Shown one piece after another: positions 34,275 to 45,319 of a stretch of DNA of 64,000 nt; the stretch's first letter is position 1; every line of letters begins with the position of its first letter. The notes beneath the pieces are model-generated. The model searched no databases. It was given only the letters and a program-made list of their open reading frames with translations, and was not told the DNA's origin. A program made the position numbers and the translations under genes. The DNA is taken from contig OX352762.1 in assembly GCA_947095585.1 (NCBI GenBank), forward strand, positions 93,408,249-93,472,248. The letters run 5' to 3'. The stretch comes from Nephrocerus scutellatus (Eukaryota > Arthropoda > Insecta > Diptera > Pipunculidae).

Positions 34275-34515
34275 AAATTTGTAATCTTGATTTACAATTG
34301 TAAGCAAAACAGAAGAAAACTATAGTGTATAGTCACCGTCCTTTGCCTCTAACTTTGCATAATTTTAAAGAATTACACTTAACAACCTGACTTTGTTTTT
34401 ATAAATATTTTAATGAAGGAATACAGCTTTTGACTTGAATGTATGCCAAACGAAACCCATATAAAAGGATAAACTAAACATTAAAAAAAAATCAGACAAT
34501 TCAGCGATATTCACT
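34275..34515. other. Region downstream of painless
   Basis: AT-rich sequence presumed to hold the painless 3' UTR on the minus strand. I see no exact AATAAA on that strand here; the poly(A) site may use a variant signal or lie inside the LINE. Confidence 0.4.
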
Positions 34516-37464
34516 TCACTTCGTCGAAATATCCTGCAGCAATTCGAACATTTTCTCAATTTTATCCTCGATATTTTTTAATCGCTTCTCGGTGTCTTGC
34601 GTTTTCAGCACATCTTTACGCGCTGTGGCCTTGCGATCGATGACGGCCAAAGCCAGTTTAACTGTTCTTGAGTCTAACTGAGAGCATTTTCCTGTAATGC
34701 ACGAGCAGCAACAGGGCAAAAATTGCACTGGAGCGTCTAGAAGTTTCTTCTGACGTTCCGTGTCGTCGTGCAGTGGAAGAAATGTTGTCTTGCTATTGCG
34801 TACTTCACCTCTCTCGATCATGTCCTTCATTTCGAATGAATTCGCAATCGGAATCAGTACTTTATTGTGGTCATTTGGCAAAATTGCAATCTGCTGGCCG
34901 GCAATGTAGTGAGGGAAAAGATTCATCAGACGTTTGCCAATTGCGCGAAATGGTTCGTGGTTTACAACAAAACTGGCACGCCCTGCTCTGCCCGTGAGCA
35001 CTTCTTCGTAGCGTGTTAGTAGGTCGGCGCGACAAATCGATCCATTAAGTTCAGCTTGGCTTTTGATAGCCTGCAAAAATTTGATAAATAAATTGAATCA
35101 ATTGAACCAATCCAACCACTCTTCCTCGTCTACTCACCTGTGTGTCACTAACTGCCAGACCATTAAGAAGATTGAACAGCACAATCGACATGAAGAACAC
35201 AAAAAGCAAAAAAACTAAATAGCTGTATAGAGAGTTGAAATCAATGTCGCCAGCGTCGAACTCTCCCGTCAACATGACTATGGTCTTGATGATGGCAGCA
35301 AAGGGATTCACGAACTTGTTGAATTCGCCGTTTTCCGAACTGTCGGCACCGCTATGTGGCATTGCATTAGCAGTCTCTGGCTTGCCAAAGAGAATATAAA
35401 AACATAAACTGAACGTGATAACGAAAATCGAATACAGGGTGAAGCTCTTGAGGAAACTCTTCGAGACGGCACGTAACATTAGCATGTGTGTCGAAATCGA
35501 TAAAACGGGTAATGATCCCACCAGTAGACACAGTTCGACGGACACCAGGAGGATAGTGAAAACGGCGACAACACGTTGTGTCTCCTTGTCGTAGCTGGGC
35601 TCACTCACAGTCATTGTTGCCAAAATGATCAAAGCCATTTCCATGTAGTTTACTGCAGATCGCAAAAATATCTTCGGCGACATCAAGAACTGAATAATCT
35701 CACGGATGATCATGTAGCCGATACCGATACATGAGATAAATCCAAACAACGCCGTGACTACTTGGAGTTCACTCTCGCGGAACTTGAGGATCGTGTGCGC
35801 TACAATGGATACACTGAAGATAGAGTAGAGTAAGAAATTAATATAGAAGATCACTGAAAGGCGGTGCCACTTCAGGAAAAGAAAGCTCGTAATTAATGGG
35901 TGCTGCAGTAAATAGCGATGCTCCTTGGAATCGGCTATGTAGGCGATTGGTGCCATTTCCTCTCGCAGCTTGTGTGAATTAGCCATTACGTGATCACTTT
36001 TCTGGCTCGGAATTAGGTTCTTAAAGTTCATAAGGATCTCGAAACTCTCGTCACCTGGTTTTAGCCCATTTGAGGTAATACACGTATCAAAGTGATCCTC
36101 TAGAATGTCCGCACTCATCTCGTTTATCGGAAGATCAGAGAAAGCACTCTTTGAGCCAAGATATGCACCCCGCTTGAGTAGCTCCTGAATTGCTGTGCGA
36201 TTTCTATATTTAACAGCATAGTGGAGTGGTGTGGAACCAGATGAATCACATTCATTAATATCGATTCGATCTGAGTCGAGCAACAGGAAGAAGCATTTGT
36301 TGTAATCGCAGAAGCCATTTAATGGGAGTTCGTCGAGTTTTTTAATAACTGTTATAAGAAGATTGTCCTCAGAGCGTAGCTTGAGGCTGTCATGATCCAG
36401 AAGTTTTCGCAGTGCTACCCAATTGCCCCAAATTGCGGCCACTTCAATAGGCGTATTACCATTGTAAACGGAATTCACATTGATGCCCGTCTGAACAATG
36501 GCTTCTTGCGCCTCAGTTAGTCCACGCTTAATTGATTCGATCAACAGCTGAATATTTCGCTCCTGCGCTGTGTTCATCAGATTATCTTTTTCTGGGACAT
36601 TCAAGAGATAATCGCGAAAATTCTGAAGAAATCTTTCTTCGTTTGAATATCGCAACTGGTTCAGCAATGTTTCAATATTTATTTCTGAATTTTTGGAAGT
36701 GACACTCGGCAGTGTTAAATCAGGGAAATCACTCTCTAGCGTATGACGAGCTTCGCCATCACGATATGTATCCAAATCAAGTTCTGAGTAGTCTAGGAAT
36801 TGTTGAAGAATCTCTCGTTTCTTGGAATCATCAAGCTTGCGGTTCTTCAGCACATAATGTATAGGTGTCATCTCGCGTTGGTCGGGTATATTCGGTGATG
36901 CTCCATACTTGAGCAGAATCCTGATACAAGCCACTACATCGGTAATATTCTCAGGCGTCAGATTTTTAGCTAAAGAATTTATTGCAGTAAGGTTGGCATA
37001 TTTTCGATCTACTTGGACGTCCTTATGACGTAAGAGCGCGCCCAATATGTTTGGGTCTCGAGAATCTGCAGCAAAGTTGATTGCTGATTTATTAAGATGG
37101 TGATTTGTCTAAAGCAGAAAAAAGGCTTGTTTATAAACGAAAGTAGGTAAGTACTAAATATTTACATAATTTGGATTACATCCGCGGCGCAGGCATTCCT
37201 CAACAAACTCGCCACAACCATGGGTTTTAAGAGCCTTCTCGAATATTGAGAGATGTTTCTCATCAACTAGTGTAGGCTCGGCACCCATATCTAATGCTAT
37301 TCGAAACTCTCTCATGTGTCGGTTGACCAAAGCAGCAGCCAATTGTGCCTGTCAGGAGAATAATAATTATTTCTAAGCTGTTGCTGTACTAAAACAAATT
37401 CTCTTACCTGCGGATCGACAAATCCACAATTGTTAATGTCTATTGAGAATTGCTTGTTGTTCAT
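34516..37464 (-). CDS. painless: TRP channel Painless (TRPA subfamily)
   Basis: Four coding exons on the minus strand: 37464-37408, 37348-37166, 37108-35138 and 35070-34516. All junctions are phase 0 with GT..AG ends, giving 921 residues, close to the Drosophila protein (about 913). Ankyrin repeats fill the N-terminal half (clear ones near 158, 297 and 370: MTPIHYVLKN, GNTPIEVAAIWGNW, GSTPLHYAVKYRN). Six membrane segments follow: S1 about 498-522, S2 530-549, S3 567-581, S4 591-612, S5 633-655, S6 707-729. The pore helix and filter are IIKTIVMLTGEFD (near 686-698). After S6 comes LNGLAVSDTQAIKSQAEL (TRP-helix region), then a cysteine cluster (CCCSC, 857-861) and a charged C-terminal helix (895-918). 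Painless is a Ca2+-permeable cation channel of sensory neurons, needed in flies for responses to noxious heat, mechanical stimuli and isothiocyanates (known from Drosophila). The frame is intact, so the gene looks functional. No other gene fits as well. Confidence 0.95.
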
Positions 37465-37504
37465 TTTTGTAGCTGTTGCTTCTGCTGTCAGCGTTATTTA
37501 AAAT
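37465..37504 (-). other. Painless 5' UTR with apparent upstream splice acceptor
   Basis: Just 5' of the start codon the minus strand shows a pyrimidine tract ending CTTTCCTTTTTAG, then about 40 bp to the ATG, which has a good fly context (TACAAAATG). This implies a non-coding first exon further upstream, beyond 37504, possibly on the far side of the repeat at 37689-38597. Confidence 0.55.
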
Positions 37505-37688
37505 CTAAAAAGGAAAGAAGAAAGGAAACAATTAACGATCAAACGGTCCAACATTGTTTCTATAATAAAGCTGCGTCTTCAAATTCTCATTGTACAAACA
37601 TTCTGTAACCATCCTAGGCAAAAATTCATAGCACAGTTAGTTATACAAAACGCGAAAGTTATTCTTTAAAAAATCTGTATGCTGGCAG

Positions 37689-38597
37689 TTTTTAAATTCT
37701 CTATATTAACTTCACTTGCCCGTGTGTTTGTGGGTTTGTGGGTTTGTGGATTTGTGGATTTGTGTGTCATGGAATCTTGCGATCAATTTTTCACCCACTT
37801 CCCAAAGTCCTATTTTATCGAACACATGCATATCTCCGAAAACAACACTTTCTATTAAAATTTGAGGACCCTCGGGCCACGGGGTCGGTGGGCTCCCCTA
37901 CAAATATTTTACAAAATTTTACTCGATTTTCTTCAAATTTAATACACATGTGTATCTCTGATAGACAACACTTTTTGTAAAAAATTTGAAGACCCCGGGC
38001 CCGGGTTCGTGGGGCCCCATAACTTTTTTTTAAAAAATTAACCCGATTTTCGTCAAATTTAATACACATGTGTCTCTCCGATAGACAAAACTTTTTGTAA
38101 AAAATTTGGAGACCCTGGCTCCCGGGGGCCCCAAAATTAAAAAAAAAATTAACCCGATTTTCTTTAAATTTTATATACGTATGTATCTCCGATGAAAAAA
38201 CTTTTTGTAAAAAATTTGGAGACCCCGGGCCCCAGGGTCATTGGGCCCCAAAATTTTTTTTAAATGAATTAACCCGATTTTTTAAAATTTTATATACGTG
38301 TGTATCTCCGATGGGCAACACTTTTTGCAAAAATTTTGGAGACAGTGTTTGGAGGGTCATGGGGCCCCAACAAATTTTTTAAAAAACTTAACCCGATTTT
38401 TTTAAAATTTTATATACGTGTGTATCTCCGATGGACAAAATTTTTTGTAAAGTTTTTGGAGTGAGGCCCTGAGGTCCGAGGGGTGCCCATATAAATTTTT
38501 TAAAAATTAGCTCGATTTTCTTCAAATTTTAACACATACCCATCTCCTATTAGAGAATTTACATGAAAAATTGTATTTTTATGGGTTGGTTTTTTTA
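37689..38597 (-). repeat. ACACATGTGT element, copy A10, seven units, upstream of painless
   Basis: Complete minus-oriented copy: AAATTCTCTATATTAACTTC, CTTGCCCGTG, a GTTTGTGG/ATTTGTGG microsatellite (37723-37763), seven units at near-regular 113-125 bp spacing (boxes near 37826, 37945, 38065, 38186, 38300, 38421 and 38534), then TTAGAGAATTTACATG and TTTTTATGGGTTGG. In the middle units the palindrome has changed to ATACGTGTGTATC, so neighbouring units resemble each other more than distant ones. Confidence 0.85.
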
Positions 38598-38599
38598 AT

Positions 38600-38950
38600 T
38601 CCAAAACGTTAATTCGTGTGCTTAACTTTGGAGTTATAGCGTGTCAATTTTCAGTATACTATAATTTTTAACTCCAAGTTTGGCCGGTGAAATAAATAAA
38701 AGAAGATTTTAAAAAGAGAAATCTTTTGGTCAATTTATATGGGAGGTAGGTACAAGACGTACCACCCTCACGGTAAAAAAAGGTAACAGATGGTACCACT
38801 AATAGCGAAGGTTGCCTCTTTCAACCCGAAAGGTCCCTCATATTCAATACACTTAAAAGAACATAAAAGAGTAGAATTTATCGCTTCCAACACTTTCTCT
38901 TTGCACTCTCTTCTGCTACAACAACAAGCTTCGTTGCAACGACCACATAG
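38600..38950. other. No recognised gene
   Basis: Moderately AT-rich. Contains GGTACAAGACGTACCACC, an imperfect palindrome near 38750, but no coding signal. Confidence 0.4.
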
Positions 38951-38953
38951 ATG

Positions 38954-39191
38954 CTATTACTAATAATCCTGCGAAATGTTAAGGTTTCCTAAGGCGGTGC
39001 CAGAAGCATTTAGTAACCTTTCACATGGTAAATATGTATAGGCTGTATCATCATCATATTTTGTTCTACAATCTATTACTAATAATCCTGCGAAATGTTA
39101 AGGTTTCCTAAGGCGGTGCCAGAAGCATTTAGTAACCTTTCACATGGTAAATATGTATAATGTGTATCATCATCATATTTTGTTTTACAAT
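38954..39191. repeat. 119-bp tandem duplication
   Basis: 38954-39072 and 39073-39191 are nearly identical (CTATTACTAATAATCCTGCG through CATCATCATATTTTGTT). The second copy runs into the 3' end of LINE family B. Each copy ends with the CATCATCAT tail of that LINE. Confidence 0.85.
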
Positions 39192-41645
39192 CGGGGTCCA
39201 GTCCTGACCTCCCGCAAAAAGTGTCTCCACCGGTCCCGATTTTGAGCCAATGTCATCCAATTTTGCATAACACATCAGGACTCTGGGCGTCCTGGTATAC
39301 GCCATCCTTCCAGCGTAAGCTTGGCCGGCCTCTCTGTCGATTACCATAAATCCTACAGTAAAGGATCCGGGCAAAATCTTCTTCGCTCATGCGAGCTAGG
39401 TGTCCTACCCGCCGGAGCCTACCGAGCTTAATTCCCATCAGGACTCTGGGCGTCCTTGTATACGCCATCCTTCCAGCGTAAGCTTGGCCGGCCTCTCTGT
39501 CGGTTACCATAAATCCTACAGTAAAGGATCCGGGCAAAATCTTCTTCGCTCATGCGAGCTAGGTGTCCTACCCGCCGGAGCCTACCGAGCTTAATTCTCT
39601 TCACGATGTCGACATCGCGGTAACGCTCGTAGATCTAATCATTATAGAGTCCTCGGTCTTTTCTCACACAAGGGGCCAACAATTATCGGTAGGACTATTC
39701 TCTCGAACACGGCTAAGAGGTCAGAATGTTTTTTGCTAAGGCACCCAAGTCTCAGAACCTTATGTAAGTCTGGTATGACGATTGTGTTATATACCAGCAG
39801 CTTGGATGTTATGGTTAAGTTCCTGGATTTGAAGAGTCTTGAGAGACTCTAGAAGGGTTTGTTGACTTTAAGCAACCGTGCGCGTATTTCTGGTTCCATA
39901 ACCCGAGATAGTTAAAGGATTGCACTACTTCGCGCTCCACTATTTTTAATTGCGGGACCAACGGTGGATCTTCTGCTCTCAGACGTGGCCACCATATACT
40001 TTGTTTTGCTTTCATTTATGCGCAGTCCCAAAATTCGTGCCACCCACTCGATCTAGATAAAAGCTTCCTGTACAGCTCTCGATATCAATATCGTCTGCGC
40101 AAGCCAGTATCTGAATGGACTTATAGAGGATTGTTCCTCTCGCCGTTACATCAGAGTCTCGGATCACTTTCTCCAACGCCAGGTTGAAGAGGACTCAGGC
40201 CAGTCCATCCCCTTGTCGGAGCCCGGTATAGATGTTAAATGGGCTTGGTAGTAATCCGGATATTTTTACGTATAACTTTGGTCATAGTCAACCTACATAT
40301 AGTCATGACAGTTTATTTGTGATGCCAAATTCTCTCATGGCTTTAAAAAGTTCTACTCTGGCTAAAAAAGATGGTGCAATGAGTTTTGAAACTATAGACA
40401 TTTTTCCATCACCTGCCTAAGGGTGTAAATCGGATCAGTTGTTGATTTGCCTGGGATGAAGTCACACTGGTATGGACCAATGATGACTTTAGGATGCCTC
40501 TTCGCCAATCTTCTGGCATCGTTTTTTCTTCCCATACTTGCACTGTTCTTTCATACATAGCTTGGTGTATTGTGGGGCCTCCTATTTTAATCAGTTCCAC
40601 TGTGATCCCCACCTGATCCCGGGGCCTTATTATTTTTGAGCCGATTTATCGCTCTGCTAACTCCGTCTATGCTTGGTGGCGGCAGCATAGTATGGTCTTC
40701 GGTCATTGGTGGAGCCTCCAATTCCTCAGTTAGCTGGCCATTTAGCAACTCATGAAAGTGCTTTTCCCATCGCTCTAAGTTCCCTTTGAGATCGATGATC
40801 AGATTACCCTTTTTGTCTTTGGTGTATGTGCACCGCTGTGTACATATATTGCGTAATACCGGACGCGGCGAACTCTTTGGTAGAACTTCTGCGCCTGCAG
40901 TCCTTGCTCTCTGTACTGTTCTAGTTCACGGACGATATTCTTCTCTCAAGCTGCTTTCTTTCGCCAGTGAACTGTTTTTTCATATTTTCTGAGCTCTTTA
41001 TGTTCATCTTCGCGTGCCCGCGTTCTATGAGGTTGCATTGCTCGGTACGCAACATTCTTACGTTCAGTCGCTAGCTTACATTCGTCATCGAACCAGTCGT
41101 TCCAATCTCTACGACGACTGTCTAAGATGGAGCCAGCAGTACTAATGGCAGTATTCTTAAAGCGTGTCCATTTCTTTTCTACGCCCGAAATCTCAGCCCC
41201 AGAACTTACTCTCCCTGCAGTTAGGGCGAGTCCTATCTCTTGACCGTAGTTGCTTCTGGTCTCTTCGTTACGAAGGGCAGCCGTGTTGACTCGCATCTGA
41301 TACGCAGTTGCAGTCTTTCGTGATGATGCAATCCGCACTCGGAGCACCATACCAACAAGATAGTGGTCCGAGTCGACGTTGGCACCTTGGTACATTCATA
41401 CCGTCATCAGGTTTGGGTTGTGGCGGCGGTCTATCAATACGTGGTCTATCTGATTGCGTGCGGCTTCATCGCTAGATACCCAGGTGACTTTGTGGATATT
41501 ATTACGCGCAAGCCTTGTACTCGCAACGACTAAATTATTGATTGCTGCCATCGATATGACTCGTTGTCCATTGTCATTACTGTTCTCGTGTAAGCTATGG
41601 TGGCCAATGTACTGCCTGAATACTGGCTCTCTACCTATTTAAGCA
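39186..41645 (-). mobile_element. AP-endonuclease LINE (family B), long broken copy
   Basis: Minus strand from 41645 down: 3' half of the endonuclease (NVDSDHYLVGMVLRVRIASS, 41395), linker (EKKWTRFKNTAISTAG, RRDWNDWFDDECKLATERKN, 41395-40946), RT fingers (40612-40409, PEDWRRGIL), palm pieces, VVQSFNYLG (near 39930) and the C-terminal LGRLRRVGHLARMSEE block (39537-39253). Frame breaks are many, and 163 bp of the 3' block are tandemly duplicated (39273-39598). It starts inside the endonuclease, so it is 5'-truncated. The CATCATCAT tail at 39167 marks its 3' end. Confidence 0.85.
39273..39598. repeat. 163-bp tandem duplication inside the LINE
   Basis: 39273-39435 and 39436-39598 match almost base for base (CATCAGGACTCTGGGCGTCC through ACCGAGCTTAATTC). 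As a result two minus-strand frames of the window share their first 34 residues (MPGSFTVGFMV..). Confidence 0.9.
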
Positions 41646-41649
41646 TTAT

Positions 41650-42236
41650 ATAGGGTGTATATTCGCCCTAAGCTTTGTATCTACAATATTAAAGTATATA
41701 CTCGTATATACTTGGTGATGGAATTGTCGTGAATATAATATACTCGCTAAAGATCGTAAAAATGTTTCCTGCTAGTCCACCTTTCCTTAATTTTTCTTAA
41801 TTTTCTAACGCCGTAATGCCATGAACGTTATTGAAAAATCAAATGTAAAGTTCAGTTAATAGTTCGTGTCGGGACTACAGCAAAGAGTACAGCAATTGAA
41901 TATGAGTATTTTCCGTCTTCCATTAAGCGTTCCAAAGTCTTACAATAGAGTTGGGAGTAGACAATAAAAGGAATGCGACTTTTCGTTTTTATAATTTATC
42001 TAAAAAACAAAAAACAGTATTATAAGTCGTAAGTTTTATTAATTAAAAATATTCGATTTCAAAATTGTAGAAAAATATTGCTTGTCCTCTGCATTTAGCA
42101 GTAATTTTGACCGTTGGCTTTTACTTTTATTTTCAAATCCGCTTGGTAAGAAGTGGAATATTAAAAATGCTGTATGACTGTATAAGACTTAGCTGCGAAT
42201 ATTTTCCGTAGTTTCTGATGTAATACCAACAATTAA
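41650..42236. other. No recognised gene
   Basis: AT-rich with no ORF of note. Confidence 0.4.
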
Positions 42237-42238
42237 AC

Positions 42239-42392
42239 AAAAACAACCCATAAAAATTTTTCATGTAAATTCTTTAATAGAAGATATACATGTGGGCAAA
42301 GTTTGACGAAAATCGGGTTAGTTTAAATAAAGTTATATTGGCCTTACCTATCACTTCCCAATTTTTGTGAAAAGTGTTGTTATCGGAGATAC
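42239..42392 (+). repeat. ACACATGTGT element, copy A11, 5' end only
   Basis: The 5' end AACAACCCATAAAAATTTTTC, AAATTCTTTAATAGAAGATA and one to two units, then broken by LINE sequence (near 42393, after ATCGGAGATACTG). Confidence 0.7.
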
Positions 42393-42394
42393 TG

Positions 42395-43490
42395 AAGACA
42401 TCGGAGTTTCAATAGGGATTTCGGAAGAGGCAGAGGTATCGAGGGTTCGACTAACCAATGGGCCATGTTTGAAAGTCGAGTCATTACCTCCTCCGCAGGG
42501 GAAGTGTCTGTGTCGGTGACTGCAGCTAAGGGCTGCCCGCAAGGAGGCGTTCTCTCCCACTTCTATGGTCACTCATCATAGGCAACCTTCTAGCCAATCT
42601 GCATAGAGCAGGCCATTGCTTATGCTGATGATTTGGTGTTCATATTTAGTGGTAAGCACAGCACGACTACAACAAATGTCATGCAAGGTGCGTTACTTCA
42701 CGTCTTAGGATGGTGCAGTAGAGAAGGTCTTTCCGTCAATCCTTGCAAACCGTTCTCGTGTCTTTCATGAAACGAAGATTGCCCGATATGGGACCTATCA
42801 TCATAAAAGGCACTACATTATAGTATTCCATTGATGTTTAATATCTCGGAGTCATCCTTGATAAACGTCAAAATGGAATTCTCATATAAAGTCCGCCATT
42901 GAACGTACCACTAGTTCCCTTTGGGCCTGAAGGCGCCTCTACGGCAGAACTTAGGGTCTTAATCCTAATATGATACATTGGTTGTATACCATGATGGTGA
43001 GACTAATTATCACGTACGCGGCCAAGAATTTTGAAGGCTCACGTATGTAATTTTTTTTGTAATATTTTCTTGTTCAAGGTTTTTTGTAGTTTTCCTTGAC
43101 CATGATCCATTCATTAAGGCATTTGGACTCGCGCCGTTTTAGTTTCGTGAACGTTTTTTCCGTATTGCTTTTTTCAATGAATCAGGGAGAATTCCGAGAA
43201 AATAAAATTGAAACCGGCTACAAACGTGAGAAATATGATATATTGTAAATCACATTTCTCCTATTTAATTCTTAATTTTAATAAAGGGCTTAGCCCACCT
43301 TATTGCCGTGGCGCAAGTCATTCAGGGAATATTCGCTTGGCAATAAGTTTAAATATAAAAAAAAAGCTTCTGAAGCTACAAAGAATTGCCTGTCTAGCCA
43401 TGCGCACCTGCCTTACGACTGCATGTTGTAGGGCTTTCACCCCTGTTAACCTTTACAAACAGAAGGTTCGCGTGGATAACTCGACGTCAG
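42395..43490 (+). mobile_element. LOA/I-like LINE RT fragment (same family as 53690-55085)
   Basis: The plus strand shows, through frameshifts, a GCPQGG-like block (42530), SLLWSLIIGNLLANLHRAGH-like sequence (42565-42615), YADDLVFIFSGKHSTTTTNVM (42620-42685), GALLHVLGWCSREGLSVNPC (42690-42750) and RT thumb pieces to 43030. After about 280 bp without similarity, KLQRIACLAMRTCLTTACC (43370-43430) is the usual block before RNase H in such elements. The RNase H is not present. It is very close to 53690-55085, where the corresponding residues are ISGKHCTTITSVTQGALLH. Confidence 0.7.
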
Positions 43491-43499
43491 CTTGATGTA

Positions 43500-44790
43500 G
43501 CTCTGCGTAGATGTTGTCCTCTCCCGCAGCTTTATTAGCGTAAAGTTTAGGCTTTAGAAATATTTGAAGCCATTACTTCCAACTGCGTATACCAACTTTC
43601 AAACTTCTACTTTTTTGTAAATTTCCCAAGATCAGACAGCCAGAGTACCACGTACACATTCTTTATTTTTAGTTTCGAAAAATATACGGTTTCAAAGCAA
43701 TTTTATTAAAAAAGATATAACCTATTGTTCCACCATTTCATTTTTCAAAGAAGAAACGCAACTGCAAAAAAACAGACTGTAGAACGTGTGAGTGCTATTG
43801 AATGCATCCAAGCGATTAACTGCATGTAAATGAGCCTACGCGCACGTCTGCTCACTTCAATAAAGTCATCCGTTCAAATAAAATAAATGGAAGATTAGAA
43901 GAGTAAACGTAGTCACACAAACGAACAGACCCAGCTAATAACTGCATGTTACGCAGACGCAGACGACTGTGCGGTGGTTAGTAATGCCTCTTCGACCGCA
44001 GCCATGTGTATGTCAAGAATTCTTAAGTGACTGCTTCCGATGAGGGCAACTTATCCAAGTCTACCCGCATACTAAGTGATTTTCCATTATTATTTTTAAA
44101 TTTCCATTCGTTTCCATTAATGATTACCATCAAAGATTTTCGAAAAACATAATTCGTGATGGATTAATTTTTAATTTTAGGTCTTTATCGTAAATGGTTG
44201 TTAATCATTGTACATTTTTACGTACATCATAGTTCATGTTACGCGTGCGTGCGTATAAAACTGTTTAGGAAACGTCTTCATTAAAATGTAAAATTATACG
44301 AGGGCGAAAATAGAACTTTAATTGATTAAGTACAATGAGATAGCAATTTTACATATTTATAGCAGTATCATCTCTTTGGTTATTTCCAAAGTTTAAGTGT
44401 GGCTGGAGGAAAGAGACATTAAGCATTGCAAACGGCACAGATTGCTATGTGCTTGGCATAACTTGGTTTACCGCCACGCACAAGCCAAAATAATGAACAT
44501 CTCATATGTCATATAAATATCACTTGACCCCAAAACAACCTCTCAATACCTGATCTTTTGTTATAAGAGATGTTGTGGGAACAGAAAGAAAACGACGATA
44601 AGATGCTAACAAACAAAAAACAATCAAATTGTGCAAAAAAGTTGTTTAGCGACCTGAGAAGAAGCATCGTTTTAATAGGTTGGCTTAATAGTAAACCTGG
44701 TTTTAAATAGGCGCTGCTGTTCATTGTGTTATATTAAACGAAGTGCTTCTTGGCATAAGATAGCATATTCCTTAAAAGACGTTTATTATA
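43500..44790. other. No recognised gene
   Basis: No motif or repeat end identified. The reading frame at 44724-44957 includes Helitron end sequence and is not a gene. Confidence 0.4.
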
Positions 44791-44792
44791 AA

Positions 44793-45024
44793 CTAGATTT
44801 TCCCGGGCGCTCCGCCACCCGCACACATATGAAAGCCCACCTTGCCTTCAATATCACGAGAGGGATCTACTATTGCCTAAACCGAAACAAAGCCCCACCT
44901 CGATCGTATTCGCACTGTCTGGTTTACTGGGATTTTGTTAAGACGCAAACTCTGTGAAAGTTTCAGCTCAATCGGCTGTCTAGTTTTTGAATTTTAGTAT
45001 AGTATTACAAACAAACAGACATTA
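44793..45024 (-). mobile_element. Helitron H5, 3' part
   Basis: On the minus strand it ends GGCGGAGCGCCCGGGAAAAT followed by CTAG and T. The body holds TTTCAGCTCAATCGGCTGTC and a CAAACAAACAGACATT tract on the plus strand. Its 5' end is cut by the ACACATGTGT copy A12. Confidence 0.55.
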
Positions 45025-45318
45025 ATTTTTAAATTCTCTATATTAACTTCACTTGCCCGTGGCACGTCTGTCGGTCGCCGTGGAATCTTGCGATCAATTT
45101 TTAACCCACTTCCCATGGCCCGTTTTTATTGAAATTTTGCACACATGTGTATTTCCGGAGACAACCCTTTCTATTAAATTTTGAGGGCCTCTCGGGCCGC
45201 GGGGTCGGGGGGCTCATATTTCTTCAAATTTTATACGCATGTGTATCTTTGATGGACAACACTTTCTGTAAAAATGTGGAAGTGATCGGGCCGCTGGGTC
45301 GGGGTGGCACCCATACCA
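45025..45318 (-). repeat. ACACATGTGT element, copy A12
   Basis: TTTTTAAATTCTCTATATTAACTTC, CTTGCCCGTGGC, a short GTCTGTCGGTCG microsatellite, ACACATGTGTATTTCC and ACGCATGTGTATCTTTG boxes, ending in the GGGTGGCACCCAT box. The leader end is missing here. Confidence 0.75.
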
Positions 45319-45319
45319 T

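Noticed and set aside
36124..36318. Separate 64-codon minus-strand frame within painless
   Set aside because: Overlaps the well-supported painless exon in another frame; no independent evidence.
37689..38597. Regular ~120-bp repeat spacing suggesting a CRISPR-like array
   Set aside because: Units are degenerate along their whole length with no unique spacers, copies are dispersed on both strands, and the DNA is eukaryotic.
39253..39537. Two minus-strand frames starting with the same 34 residues, looking like duplicated small genes
   Set aside because: Both are pieces of one LINE whose 3' block is tandemly duplicated (163 bp).
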